A stretch of 64,000 nt of DNA from Leucaena leucocephala (lineage: Eukaryota > Streptophyta > Magnoliopsida > Fabales > Fabaceae), in contig CM073536.1 in assembly GCA_037074615.1 (NCBI GenBank), forward strand, positions 439,001 to 503,000, written 5' to 3'. Position numbers and translations under genes: made by a program. Positions 1 through 13,700 of the stretch are shown here, piece by piece. The notes under the pieces are model-generated. The model was not told where the DNA came from, ran no database searches, and saw nothing but the letters and a program-made list of their open reading frames with translations. Each line of letters begins with the position of its first letter. Position 1 is the stretch's first letter.

Positions 1-3000
1 ACACAAGGAGTACTATCAGAAGCACAATTGACAAATTGTCTGAAAGATTTGCAAAGACCTGAGAAACAAAAAAGCTTAAGTAATGAATCAAAAGAAAGCA
101 GATTGGCAACTAAAGCTTAAAACCAAGCACAATGGTAATGCCATTCATTATACTCATCTCTCTTATTTATTTTGTATGATTTATACCATGAATAGCAACA
201 TGGTGGAATTTCTATGTTTATCTTTAATGATTGGAAAAATAAATTTCTGCAAGGCCCTAATTTACATAATTTATAAGTAATAATTTTTATCAGTTAGTTG
301 GCAAAAAGAATTACCAATAAAATTAAGTATAAAACATTTAATTAAATTAACTGCAACATTCATAGAACAAGTCATATTCAGAGATCAATTATTAATTGCA
401 TGCATCATTTCTGTTGTATTCATTGTACTCTTCTAGCATCCTCATCTCTTTGAAATTTGTCTTCTTATACACATGCACCTATGTATGAGACAAACTTCAA
501 TAAATAAATATAGCATCCAAAAGTACTAATCAAGTTGGACAATACCATTTAGCTGCTTATCAGGCAATCCAGCATTCACACGATGATCTACCACAGAAGA
601 GTTCTGTGATATCAATTGACATCGCTCAAGATAACACACAAAGTTTTCCCACACGAGTGCAAAATGTTGACTGATCAAGTCTGCAAGACATTCCAACGCA
701 GGATTCCAGAGGCAGCTAAAACGATTATGCAAGATGCCAAGCAATCCATTCAAAACAAGGGGCACATAAACATCAGAGATCCTTCCAGCAGATAGGTCCA
801 TCTTGATCTTGGAAATCACTTGTTGAATGCGTCTGCTGGTAGCAATTGAAATAAGAGTTGTTTCAATTGAGAGGAGGAGCTGAGGAACCTGTTATATCAC
901 CAAAATTAGTGCATTATTAACTAGAAGCTGAAGTAAAAAAGATAACAGCTCAGAATACAGAATACATACATTATCTGGTGTGCTATCCACATTGGAAATA
1001 TAAGAGGATTCAGTTTTCCTTCTCTTCTCAGCCATCCGCTCTGCTGAAGGAATTCCCCTATCCAGAAACTTATAGTGACAGAGTATTTTGAGAGTTGAAA
1101 TGCGAATCTCCTTGTCTGAATGGCTCAGATTATCAGCAAATATGATCACCACACTGCCAATCCTATATTCAATCTCTGAATGAAATTTTCTATAGCCAGC
1201 TTCTTCTAAAGGAGAACTAAAGTTCAATAGAGAGAGTAATAAGAACAAAGCTTTGGCTTTCACAAACTTAAGATACAAAAACTGAATACTAACACGGAAA
1301 GAAGATATGCAAATATGTCTACAAACATTTAATTATAATCACAAAGCCACTTACCCATTCTTGGATTCCAAATGATCAGCAACAGCTGACAACACTAGTG
1401 AAGATGATCGATAGCTTCTTGCAAGACTCAAAAACTTTTCAGTTCCATCAACCCCAGAGCTACTGTTATGACATAGGCTGTTATAAGAACTTAATGCAGC
1501 ACCTATAAAGCTTTCCCAAGCTTTCTGAGAACTATCAGCATAAGAGGAAACAGCATCTGCCATTAAGAAAAATACATCAAAAGAAAAAAGAGCCAGAAAC
1601 AAGAACATTATGAGAAACCCTACCATTTTATTGTCCACAAGGTTAAAAGGAAAAACATGAGAATAAAAAACAGATTTATTATAGCAACAAAACAATGCAT
1701 CCATTGTAATGTATAAACAGGGTCAGATTTCTTTTTTCAAGGTATGGATCAACCCCTTCCGCAATTATAATAGCAAACACTGTATCTTCGCCTTCTGATC
1801 AATATAATTAACAGCACCAGGTTCTATAAAGTTGTTCATCAAAGAAGTAAATTGCAAAGAATAAAGGATCGAGATGGTACCAGGTTTAACTTTCACAAGC
1901 TGATCTGCTCTATCGACAAGATTCTCTAACAAAGACGGACTGACATATGGAAAATAGCAGTTAACAGCTCCACATAGAAGGGCCAACTTTCCTTCATCAA
2001 TTTGAAATGATACATTACAATGTGCAATATCAGTTATTGCTTTATTGATGATTCCTTGCAAATGACTGGAAATCCTTGCAAGTGCTTTGGCACTTATACT
2101 ATCAACAAAGTCTTCGTTTTGTACTTTTAATTGCATTTTCTCACAGAAGGACTGTAACAAATATATTGCTTCTTCCTCTGAATTCTTCATCAAATCATCT
2201 ATTGCACTGAGAATCAGGTTATAGAAGTTAAATATCATATTACAAAAGAATCAAACCATAACTGATTCCTTCATATTTATATAGTTTTGAGGTTACCTTA
2301 TAACAACCCCACTGAATGCATGTAAACAATGTTCCATGTATAACAACTCTCTAATAAAATGAAGTAAACTGCAACAATAAAAACATCAAGAAAGAACAGA
2401 AACAAACAGAAGAAAATGCGGATATCACAAACACGTTAGTCCAGTCAAATACCTTGAGCTTTGCAGCTTCAAAATTGGAGCCCACTGGAGGGCACGCTCA
2501 GATATTATAGACTTGTCATTGTAGCCATGGAGCCCCTTAAGAATACCCAACATTAATTCCAAAATTTTGTCAATGACCAAAGATATTTCATCTTGGGACT
2601 CGATCATGCCAGAAGGTGTGATGTACATCCGCACAAGCAACAAGACAAGTTCAAGCATACGTTTATAATCTGGCAAACATAATGGCAAATAAGATTAGAA
2701 CAAATGCACACAGACTCTGTAAACAACTAAAATGAGTAGACTAATAAGAATGCAAACTGGGAAAACACAAGCACTCGCGTGCACGTGCACAAACACACAA
2801 ATTACAAGAATTTGAAGGAACCTGTCAGCACCTAAACCTATTCCACTAGCACATTTTGATGAGCCACAAATATTACTAAAAATACAATGGGAATAATGCT
2901 CATAAATTCTTTTTAAGTAATATAGTTAATTAAAAAATATAAAAAAGAAGATACTTCATATATATTAACTCACCCAAATCTTTTCGTTCATTACATGCCT

Positions 3001-5924
3001 TTACAGCTGAAATTAACACTGATAGAAGGCATCTTAAATGCGCAATCCCTCCAGTACAAGCACATTCTTTGACTTCCTTCTATAAACATTTCCATACCAA
3101 ATTCAATGCCTCCGGGTTCATCATCTTACATAAATTCTCAGAGACAGATTCTACAATTGTCAGCACGGTGCTTGACTCTGGATAGGAGAGAAGTAATGAA
3201 CCAATACATTAAAAATCATTGAAAAACTAATCTATATTTACTAAAAGACAAAATAGCCAACTATAAAGAATCTATCAAAAACCTGTGGGAGAATATCACC
3301 AGTTACGGTAACCACAATTATTTTCATAAGTAACATCAGATATGAAATATGTAAGGACAAAAAAGTTGCATGACTCCATAAAAATCCTTATTTAATTTTG
3401 TCACATCATCAATCCTTGAGTTTAAACTTCAAAGAAACAAATATGTTGCAGGCTCTCAAATAATAATAATAATATAACAGTACCAATAGTAATATTGGTG
3501 GTGGTAAAGGTAACTGTTGACTAGCACTCATATCATGAAAGGTATCTAGAAAAATGCATGCATGCACGGATCAATAGACAGACAGACACAGGTGCTCACA
3601 GGAACAAATGCATGAATTCCATTGACCAGGGACTGATACATAGACACACACATAAACGCATGCGCCACAAAAAAAAACAAAAAATTACAGATATACAATA
3701 TATATGAAGGAGAGAGATCGCTTGAACTAGGAAGCAATCTTGCCTTGGTTATCTTTATCACCAATAGAATATACTGCTTTGCTTGTCAGTAATTTCAGTA
3801 CTCTCTCTGCTTTTGAATGGAGTGTTGATGAGGAAGCTGTCATAGCATGATAAAGTAGAGCTTGAACACCTAATTCTCTGCAGCGATAGGGGTCCTTCAC
3901 CGCTTCCAGCATGACCTCTCCAACTCCTGTTCAATCCGTCAGTATTAGAAGTTTTGCAACCATCCAAAAAATTAAAGAAATGAATCCCCAAGTCATAAAT
4001 TAAAAAGGAAAAAGAAGAAGAATGAGAACCCAACAAAACAATATGAAACTAAGAGGCAGTGTAAGAGTCATAAAACATTCTGAGATTGATTAAAAAAACA
4101 GAGGAAAAGATTCAGTTTAAACCAGTAAGAGATCCAAACAGTTCAGTCCCAATTGGTCTGCAATTGAAGAGGGAAAACAACGTTAGGATCACTACCTCTC
4201 TTAAGATGCTCATCTGGGGCATTTCTCAGAACAAATGACACTGCCTCTGCCATGAATTGTTGCATATACTCCTTTGGGTAATATCTCAATTTCGCCGTGA
4301 CCCTTTAAGTTCCAAAAGAAATATAAGAAACGTGAAAGTGTAATGAATAAAGTTTGTGCACAATATCCATGTACTCTGGATCTTTTCATCTTAGTCAAAT
4401 ATGGTTGGCTAACATAATAGTATGATCTAAAGATGAAAGTCACTATTCTGTTTGCCAACCCTTTGGTACCAGAGATATAATTATCATTTAATTCTTCAGA
4501 ACCATAAAAGCTTTTGACATGCCTTAGCTCGTGTAGATAAGTATGCACATATGAATCGAAGAGGTGAAGATACCAAAAAATACATATGAATGACCAAATC
4601 AGCGTTTGCTGAACATTCAATATTTTAATTCGAAGGGTATACAGAAATCAAACTTCATCACTCACTCGAGCACAAGTAATGTGTTATGTATTAGATACTT
4701 CGCAGATACATCATTATGTATGACCATGAATTGAACATCTGCATAACAATGAATAGTTTTAGCGTTCACACAAAAAATAGTGAAGAAAAAACTATAAAAG
4801 TCCAAAATGAGAAGCCACATAATTCTCCTCACAAGAAAAACACAAGATGTTAGCTTACCCACTCAATGATCTCTGGATCTCTATCAGCACCACTTTCTAG
4901 GAGAGACACTAAAGAACCAACAATTCTGGGCAAAAGCCTAGTAAAATCAAGATGCACAGTGATTAAGTAAGCAATGTGAGAATATTAATGAAAGGACATG
5001 CACAGGAAACCACGTAACTAAAAATCATTCATAGAAAGCAGAAAAGGAGATTCATGACCAATATTACATAATACTATCAATAAAAGAACAGGAACCTGAC
5101 TTAAAATAAATTATATAAGACAGAATCCTTCCAAGAGCATGCATTCACAGAATTAAATCCATTACAAGAGATAAGCAATTCACAGAACAAATTCCTCCTG
5201 GAGATCTCTAGATAAAGCTGCAATTAACCTGCAGAAACAAAGCTTTAAAATCCACTACGAAGTGCAAAATTAAACACTAGAAGATAAAAAGACCGAGGCC
5301 TAAATAAAATAAGATCTGGTCTGTCATCATCCAGGTCAAAGGTTACTTAATTGAAGGAATCAGAAAATTAAGGATACAACAAGTAACTGGTATTTGTCAA
5401 AACATTTTATTATTATTATTTTTATGGCCATATTTTTTATATTAGACTGTGCTGACATATGTCATTGGACAGAACTCATTCGAATCCTCTATAGCATACT
5501 TACATGCTCCAACCAAAATTCTGTGGCCCAAACACAATCCCTGGTCAATTGAACACCACATAAAGCTCCAAATAATTACTATTGCAAACTAGAGTCAGAG
5601 ACAAACTAAACTAGTTGTTGATAAAGAAGAGAATATCTTTGTCCTATTAAAATGATGCCTTGACCAAAATTTTAAAGAATGATATCTGTAGTAGCCTTTC
5701 TAGCATTAAACAAATCTGCATGCCCAACTGCACAAAATGAAGCAATACATAAAAGGGATAGCAAACATGAAAATCGGCTCAAGCGATAGTCTTGCTTTTA
5801 ATTGCAATCTAGAAAGAAGTTTTGAGATTAAAGATTCCTTGTGCAACAGTACCAAGGGCAAGGTTTGTGTATAGGGCATAACTTCTTCATAACATGAGAT
5901 GAAATCCTCAGCAGTATTCAACTC
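1..5924 (-). pseudogene. UTP20: UTP20 (DRIM family) 5' part, apparently defective, 3' end outside window
   Basis: UTP20 is a large HEAT/ARM-repeat protein of the nucleolar SSU processome, needed for 18S rRNA maturation. Exons inferred on the minus strand: 5924-5767, 5228-5184, 4937-4859, a degraded one near 4608-4535, 4302-4196, 3926-3744, 3177-2974, 2669-2453, 2368-2297, 2206-1881, 1556-1355, 1216-970, 888-546 and 58-1 (cut by the window). Apart from the degraded exon, all junctions keep phase. Landmarks read as family sequence: ELNTAEDF at the start, LIAALSRDL, LLPRIVGSL, MAEAVSF, LKILCHYKFL, DLSAGRISDVYVPLVLNG and FVNCASDSTP. Three lesions are visible: an in-frame TAG at 3082-3080 inside the VWKCL-KEV segment; no exon for the usual N-terminal ~65 residues between 5925 and 6770; and an exon near 4.6 kb with no usable donor. 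Identity is secure. Non-function is inferred, and sequencing error could explain the stop. Confidence 0.75.
3080..3082 (-). other. UTP20: Premature in-frame TAG in the UTP20 copy
   Basis: Exon 3177-2974 reads from its acceptor as ESSTVLTIVES..LNLVWKCL, then TAG, then continues in the same frame as KEVKEC..LLSVLISAVKACNERKDL up to a donor that joins the next exon (DYKRMLELV) in phase. Family members have a sense codon here, commonly Tyr or Phe. A single base change would create the stop. Confidence 0.7.
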
Positions 5925-6769
5925 CTGTTTCATGATAATTAACGTGAACAAAAAAAAAATTCAAGCATGAACCAGAAAATAGTGTGTTTGTATCAAAAGA
6001 TAAAAGGGAAAATAATCGAGTTGACAGTACACTAATCTGGCAGATGTTCAGGGGAAAAGAGGAAAAGGAGAATATTCAGTTGTAAAAATTTTATGAAAAA
6101 AGGGGAAAATATAATGTTGAAAAAAATGTCATATCTATTATAATATTTCTATAATTTAATTAAATTAAATTAGCCGACTACATATTATTATTATTATAAG
6201 GAAGGGAAGGCGTATTAGTTATTAGTTTTTTGACACGGGCAACATGACCTATATCTCAAAGTCACAGCCCTAACCCAAAGTCGCCGTCGAAGCTGAAGAG
6301 ACACGCTCCTGTCAACCCATTTACTCCTTCGGCCCCTCTTTCTGGCGTCGACGCTATCCCCTGGTTGGATAGAAAAATTCGTCATTCTCCTCATTCCTCT
6401 TGCCTTTGTGTTTATCGATCTATTGGGAATTTGCAATTATGTGCCGATTTCATCTTTTTTGAAATTCTGTGCTGGCAAAAGTTTCTCCGTGTATTTTCTT
6501 CCAAACCCGCGAAACCTCAATACCATCTCATGATCTGGGCATTTTTTTCTTATTTTATCGAATATCTTCGAATTTAACACCAATCTACAATTTTCCGTAG
6601 TTCTTTAGAAAGTGAGGCATAATCTTGACTTTCAGCTGTTTGAATTTGAGGGTTACTTGTGGGTCTGGTTGAAGGAGTTGAATTGAACAACAGGTGTCTA
6701 TCATTGATTTGGTTCTGGGCGCCTTTTTAGTTTCTTACTACAGTCTTCACTCTGCCCAAACTGGGTTTT
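5925..6769. other. Head-to-head interval between UTP20 and the IRR-like gene
   Basis: No coding exon was found on the minus strand, although the missing UTP20 first exon should lie here. The AT-rich half (5950-6200) has no recognisable gene. The part from about 6200 to 6769 is GC-richer and probably holds the promoter and 5' UTR of the plus-strand gene starting at 6770. The minus frames of 6215-6436 are open but give no UTP20-like residues. Confidence 0.5.
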
Positions 6770-9700
6770 ATGGCTGATCGAAGTTCGGCGGTTGCCAAGC
6801 CGGTTTGGATGAAGCAAGCAGAGGAGGCGAAGCTGAAGAGTGAAGCCGAGAAGGCTGCGGCAGCGAAAGCTGCTTTTGAAGCCACGTTCAAAGGGGCTAA
6901 TAAGAATCGCGAAAAGGATGCTGTTCCATCGGGCAGTGAATCCGAGGAATCCGAGGACTTAGAGGACTTGGACAATAAACCAGTTGGTCCCGTGGATCCT
7001 GCAAAGTGCACGGCAGCCGGTACAGGGATTGCGGGGGGAACAGCTTGTGCTCCATCCTCATTTATGGTGGTGACCAAGGACGCTGATGGGAGGAAGATTT
7101 CCACGGGGGGTGCCCATGTGAAGGTCAAAGTCTCCCCGGGATTGGGTGTTGGAGGGTCGGAGCAAGAGGGGATTGTCAAGGATATGGGTGATGGAACGTA
7201 TACAGTTACTTATGTTGTGCCAAAACGAGGGAACTATATGGTCAGTGTAGAGTGTAATGGCAAGCCAATTTTGGGTAGTCCATTCCCTGTGTTTTTCAGT
7301 GCAGGTATTCCTGATTTCTCCTCCATCCTTGTTCGCCTAGAACCTATATCACTTTGCGCATACTTTGGGTTTGATTGTTGATGTTTAGTAGGTCTACAAG
7401 TTAGCCTGCTTTCTACTTTATATACGCGGATAGAAATTGGGAGGACATTCAAAGGGAGATGATGATTACAAGTGTCCAAATAAAAATGAATGGCTGACTA
7501 GATGTGGACCCAGAAATTGTAAATTTTAGGCCATATTGTGCATAACTTATGAACATTGCGTCTTGTTATAGATTTTATGTTTTGTATTGATGAAAAATAT
7601 ATTTGCATATAGATCAGAAAATTTTCTTTATTTGGGTAAGTATTGCTTTACCCTTCTACTTTAGTCATTACTTGAACTTGGTCTCTATCTGTGCATTGCA
7701 CCACAAATTCTTCATCTTTTCCCTTTTGGATATAAGAAGATTCCTTGCCGCACAAATTATCTCATTAGGTTGATACTTGATAGTTTGTTCAAACTTGCCA
7801 ATTTTTTGGACTTTAATTCGTTTCTCTGTAGGTAATAATAATGGAGGACTGCTGGGTTTAGCTCCTGCATCCAACTTTCCCAATCTGGTCAACCAGACCA
7901 TGCCGAACATGCCAAATTACTCTGGATCTGTTTCAGGTGCATTTCCTGGGTTATTGGGAATGATACCAGGTGTTGTTGCTGGGGCTTCCGGAGGAGCTAT
8001 TTTGCCAGGAATAGGGGCATCACTGGGGGAAGTTTGTCGAGAATATCTCAATGGACAATGTGCAAAAATTGATTGTAAATTGAATCATCCCCCTCATAAT
8101 TTGCTCATGACCGCCTTAGCTACAACAACCTCCATGGGGACACTTAGCCAAGCTCCTTTGGCACCTTCTGCTGCTGCAATGGCTGCTGCTCAGGCAATAG
8201 TTGCCGCCCAAGCCCTCCAAGCCCATGCAGCTCAGATTCAAGCTCAGTCAGTAAAAGATTCTGCCGGTGTGCTATATTTATTTTGTTTGCTATCGGTAGT
8301 ATTATTCTCATAGTTTGTTGGTTTTGGTTTTGCATGGACAAGAACTTTCCTTTCTTGTTATTTTATGTTATTTTGTGTTTCTTTTTATTATGTTTTATGG
8401 ATTTTTTACAATTAATGATGCTCTGTTATTTAGGTTCACCTGACAAGGCTGAAACATTAAAGAAAACTCTTCAAATTAGCAATCTCACTCCACTTCTTAC
8501 AGTGGATCAGCTGAAACAGCTGTTTGGCTTCTGTGGTACTGTTGTAGAATGTACAATTACGGATTCGAAGCATTTTGCCTATATAGAATATTCAAAACCT
8601 GAAGAAGCAACAGCAGCTCTTGCATTGAATAACATAGATGTTGGGGGACGCCCTTTGAATGTTGAGATGGCAAAATCGCTTCCTCAGAAGCCATCTCTAT
8701 CAAATTCTTCTCTGTCCTCATCTTCTCTTCCTTTGATGATGCAGCAAGCTGTTGCTATGCAACAGATGCAGTTCCAGCAAGCATTGCTCACGCAACAAAC
8801 TATAACTGCACAGCAAGCTGCTAGCCGAGCAGCAACTATGAAATCTGCCACAGAGTTAGCAGCAGCCAGAGCTGCAGAAATAAGTAAGAAATTGAAAGCT
8901 GATGGGCATGAGACTGAAGAAAAAGATACAAAGCAGAAATCTAGGTCTGATAACTCTGTCAATCTTTTCAAAAGGAGAATATATATTTTGTTTATACTTT
9001 ATCTAGTTTCTTGCAGTTTTTTATAATGGTGCAAGCTGTTCAAGTTTTTGACGTAGTGTGCTCTGCATGATTTAGTCACGTACTGCTTGAAATTTATAAG
9101 CTTGAGAGGTCACAAATTGAGCATACCAGTTTATGCTCATCATTGTAAATGCTCTGCCATGAAGCTGATATAGTCATTGTATCTATTATTTCTTCCTCCC
9201 CTTCTCTCTCTAATCTATTTTTTAATTAATTAATCCTTTTTCTGGTGGCAACCAGTCATTTGGATATCCATTTTTTTTTCTTATCACTATTCATTTGGAT
9301 ATATGTATTTTACTCATAATTATGATTAAGTAGAACCTGGCTTATATCAGTGTTCCAATACTTGAGGTAAGGTAGTACAATTTTAATGTACTTTCTGGTT
9401 GAGATTATGTGACAAGTTTTTTTTTTGTTTAGAATGGCGTGCTTTTTTTTAGGCATGGATAGTTTTGGATATTTATTATTAATCATTGCTCATAACTTTT
9501 TCACAAATTTCTGGTCTAAATCTGTAAAATGCAATTTTCACTTTTAGGTCACGTTCCTCATCTCGCCGTAGATCCCGATCAAAGTCTAGATCTCCTGTCA
9601 ATCATCGAAGAAGGAGGAAATCTCGTTCTTTCTCACCCCACTTTTCAAAGGATCGTAGGTCTAGGTCACCATTGAGGTCTCATCATTACTCAGTTTATGA

Positions 9701-10970
9701 AAGGGAGCGGAGGTTTTATAGAGACAAATGGGAGAACAGTGATAGATATAGAAGACGGGATTTAGATAGATCACATGATCATCATTCATCTAGTTCGAGA
9801 AGAAACAGGAGCAGGAGTATGAGCCCTCGTGCAAAGAAATCATATCAAGTTGATTCTGTTTCTCCTAAACGCAGAGAAAGTTCACCACATAGAGGAAGGA
9901 GGTCATCACGTGCTAGTTCTGGCTCTCCAAGTCATCACAGAGGAACTAAGTCGTCTCAAGTTGATGATGATAGCAAACTAAGAATTTGGAGACGCTCCAG
10001 GTCAAGATCTACTGAGGATAAGCATCGTTATAGTGATAAAACAGATGGAAAATCTAAACATAGAGAGAGGAGGCAGTCAGTGGAGCCAGAGGCTCATAGA
10101 AGAAGCCAGTCATCCCCAAGAAAGGGGGATGAAAGTAGATCCAGGTCCAGGAGGCGGTCCCGGTCAAAATCTTTAGACAGCGATTACCATTCTCCTGAGA
10201 AGGTGGATAAACGCAGGAATAGAAGATCAAGGCATCGTGGAAAAAGGCATTCTAGATCTAGATCTGCGGAAAGTAAGAGTCCAAATGATGAAAGAGAGAA
10301 TGAGAGCAGAAAACATCATCATAGTAAAAGGTCTAGGTCAAAATCTGTTGAAGGAAAGCATCACTTTAAAGATAAATCAGGTGAAATCAAAGATAAGAAA
10401 GCAAAGCATCGATATAGAAGGAGTTCAAGGTCAAGATCGGTAGATCGTAAGCATGACAAAGGAAAAGGAGGCACATCCCATGGAAGTTTTGATGAGGGCA
10501 GTTTTGAACACACAAAATACTACAAATCAAAATCACCCGAGGGGAAGCATCGTTCTTATGGAAGGGGAGATGAAAATCTAGAGCATCCAGCAGAATCTCT
10601 GTCTAAATCAGTTTCAGAAAATTGTCAGCAATGTGATGGGAGTGGGTTATGCCCAGGGAGTCTCAAGGAGAATGAATTTAATGACGCTAACCTATCTGGT
10701 TTTGGATCTGGGGAAGGTAAGCATCATTTGAGTGATCAGGAGAATGGACATAGTGATGAAAATTCAAAACTTCATGAAGATACCATACAGGAAGTGATTG
10801 TAGACGTGAAGAATTCAACAAACATGAGTGATGATCAGATGCTGGTTTCGTCAAATCAAAGCTGCAACTCACTTGTGCCAACTGAAAATGCAGGAGCTGA
10901 AGATAACCCAGATCTGAAAATCATATATGTTGCAGGGGATCTAAGTGGAAAGGGAATGGGAACTGAATAA
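6770..10970 (+). CDS. IRR: IRR-like RNA-binding protein: filamin repeat, CCCH finger, RRM and RS domain
   Basis: Four coding exons, 6770-7304, 7832-8266, 8434-8944 and 9548-10970, join in phase to give 967 residues. In order: a charged N-terminus (PVWMKQAEEAKLK), a filamin/ABP280-type Ig repeat at about residues 75-178 ending GSPFPVFF, a CCCH finger (C-x7-C-x4-C-x3-H, CREYLNGQC..CKLNHPP) near residue 250, an RRM at about 333-405 (TLQISNL, FAYIEYS), a Gln/Ala-rich linker, then a long RS/RD-rich tail from about 494. This layout and length match the plant protein I recall as IMMUNOREGULATORY RNA-BINDING PROTEIN (Arabidopsis At3g23900), a nuclear factor affecting splicing of defence transcripts. 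The first ATG of the open frame is used (MADRSSAV). Intron 3 has a weak donor (TCTAG|GTCTGA). The family call is strong; the symbol rests on memory. Confidence 0.85.
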
Positions 10971-13700
10971 TATTTAGAACACAGCTTTTTTACACCAGGT
11001 AATGAAATATAAATATAGCAAAAATTGATTATGCTTATAAGACTTATTGTGTTTTTGGATGTTCCGCAAAACCACTTATTTGATACAGAACCTAGGTTTT
11101 GGAAAAAACAACCCCAACACTCGATATTTTCCATTATCTATTTTTTCGCCAAAACCACGGTTTTGGTAAGAGTTGGGGAGAACAACTTCTAACAATCTAT
11201 TCCAACAATCAATTTTTGTTTTCCACTATATATTCTTAGAAGCTAATTTAGACACTCTCTAAAGCTCAGTTACTTTGCGGCTTTCAGGAGTGGGGCCTCA
11301 AAATGTTTTTGAAGATTCAACTTAGGTTTTGACGGGGAATAACTATGACAAAAGATCTGTATTATTATATTTGTGATTCAGAAGTACTGGGAGGTAGAAG
11401 TAATTTAAATTCTTCACCTACAAATGTGGAGGAGAGCTGAGTCAAGCTTGGTGGTTATGATTTATGATAGAGTGTAATTCTTGATAGATCATGACCTGGA
11501 TTATGATTGTCTATGATTGAGGATTTCTGCATAAGGCGATGATCAATGGCTGCTGATGAGCCCACATTCTGATTTAGGGAGCTCAAGTTTCATGGATAAG
11601 TCCTTTCCAAGGAGTAAACTGTTGCTTCTTAGGACAAGCACATGGGAGATGCTTCCACTGTTTGATTTGGCCTTAGGAATATTCTATGTTGGTTTTTATG
11701 GATGTCTTTGTCTATTTCTTTTTTGCAGGTGGTTGTGGAACAGACCAGTGATAAAATTCCTGACCAGTTGATATGGTTTTAAGGTTTCAAGAAGTGGCCT
11801 GCTTTTGCGATGTCTCATGATCAACCATGCAGCACATATAACGTGCTTGTTTTACTGCTTGGTTGATGTATGTTTGAATGTTACTTTAGTCAATATACTA
11901 TTCTCCGTTTTATTTAATGTAAGGTCATATTACAATGTTAGGATCTTGACATGTATTTATTGATTTTATAATGCGATGGAATCTGAAATTTTATAGCTTA
12001 TGTCGTTCAGTAATTATATTAGTTAGCAAGGAAACCCTTTTAACTAGTAATCCCCATTTGACTCACCCAATGCTTGGTGGGCTTATATTAGCGTTGCGAT
12101 AATGTGTAAAGTTGAACCTTGTACATAAGCCATATTGCCCACTTTATTGTTGGTCTTGGTATTTTAGGTCTAGATTCTATGCCCTTTTGGGAATTTACTT
12201 GTTATATGATGCAAGAGTCCTTCTTTAGTATTGACAACCAGAGGATCCCTTTCATTTACTCCAAACAAATGCAGGTTATATTCAAGTGAACTCAGTTGGA
12301 GCTTTTTGAGATACAATTTTGCGGGGTTGATTTTCTCTTGTGTAAATGAAGGTATGATAGATTCTGATGCTCTTGGCTTAGAGCATATCTCTCCGATTTT
12401 TTTCTTTTTTCTGTCAAGCGCTGAAAGTAGTTGGAGTTCTGAATCTGCGTAGTCTGCGTTAACTACTGTTACTCTCAGTATTGTTTGCCAATACTTTTAC
12501 CATCATCTGGTTCCTTATGTTGTCCTGCATCTGTTTCTTTTTCTTTCTTTTCTTTTCTTTTTTCCCCATTTTTTCTTTTTTTTTCTTTCTTCCCAAGAAA
12601 TTATCATAATAGGTAAAGCTATCACACAAGGTCAAGTGAAACCAGATGTTGCAGCAATGAGTTACATCATGTTGCATGTGAGGAAATTGGCTGTTACACG
12701 TTACTTAGGTAAGTGGGAAATGGAAATGTTGATTTTGACAGGTAATTCTCCATGACACTATCTGGGTTTGATTTCGATTAGTTGTGTAGGAACCTATTCA
12801 CTATTCAATCCCGGTTACCAATAACATCTGTAGTCAAATATTCGTTCATCAGCTGGATCTTGTCAGCTTATTGCATAATTCATTAATTATTTATGCCGTT
12901 CTACTCAAATTAATGGTTTGTTTGATACACTAAATTTTAGTTTTGGTTGCATATTGGTGGTATCAGGCAGTGTCACCTTAATGATTTCATCACATTTTTG
13001 TTTTAACTATGCAAGGAAAATGTATTGAATTGTGGCCTTGTTGCTGAGTGAAGCTGGAAAACAGACGTACTGTTTTCCTCACTTCCTTTGAATACAGATG
13101 GGATTTTTTAGGGGAAAAAACAAGAAGAAATGAAAAACAAAATTGTTTCGACATATCTGTAATTTTCTCCCCTTTATCTTTTCTCCTTTGGTCCCACCCT
13201 CCCGTTTCTTGTTTTTCCTGTTCTGGTTAGGATAAGCTACGGATATGAATGATCTTGAGAGCAACTGCAATGAAATCTCATCTCCAGATGATTGTGTGAA
13301 GTTTGATTTTGGCAGTTCCAATTGTTTTTTTCCCTACTTTTTTTTTTTGGAAATGTTCTTCCCTGTCTAATAACCAGTTATTTTATTTTTTGTCGCTGAG
13401 AAGTGACAGCCTCTGCTGATTGTATGTCTCCTAAGATGGCAATCAGATTTAGCTTCTATCAATCAAGATTTTGTTCTTTTGAAGCAGAGTTGCATTAAAG
13501 AGATTGATGGCTGAGAAAGGGCAGCATAAATAAATAACTTTTCTAGTATATTAGCCCCATATCATAGTCAACTTTTTTATGCACAGCACTAAATATTATT
13601 ATATACGCGTGGCTGCCGTGAGAAGTGTGTGTATTTAGGTAAGTTAGTTTACATGTCAAGAACGTTTGGGGTAATCGTCAATTTCGGCCGTAGAAATAAT
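10971..13700 (+). other. 3' region of the IRR-like gene and intergenic DNA
   Basis: No further coding exon is convincing. The first part is probably 3' UTR; a polypyrimidine tract followed by a CAG near 11728 could be the acceptor of a 3' UTR intron. A short imperfect foldback (CCCCAACACTC against GAGTTGGGG) lies around 11110-11180. The remainder is T-rich plus-strand DNA without a supported gene. Confidence 0.4.
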
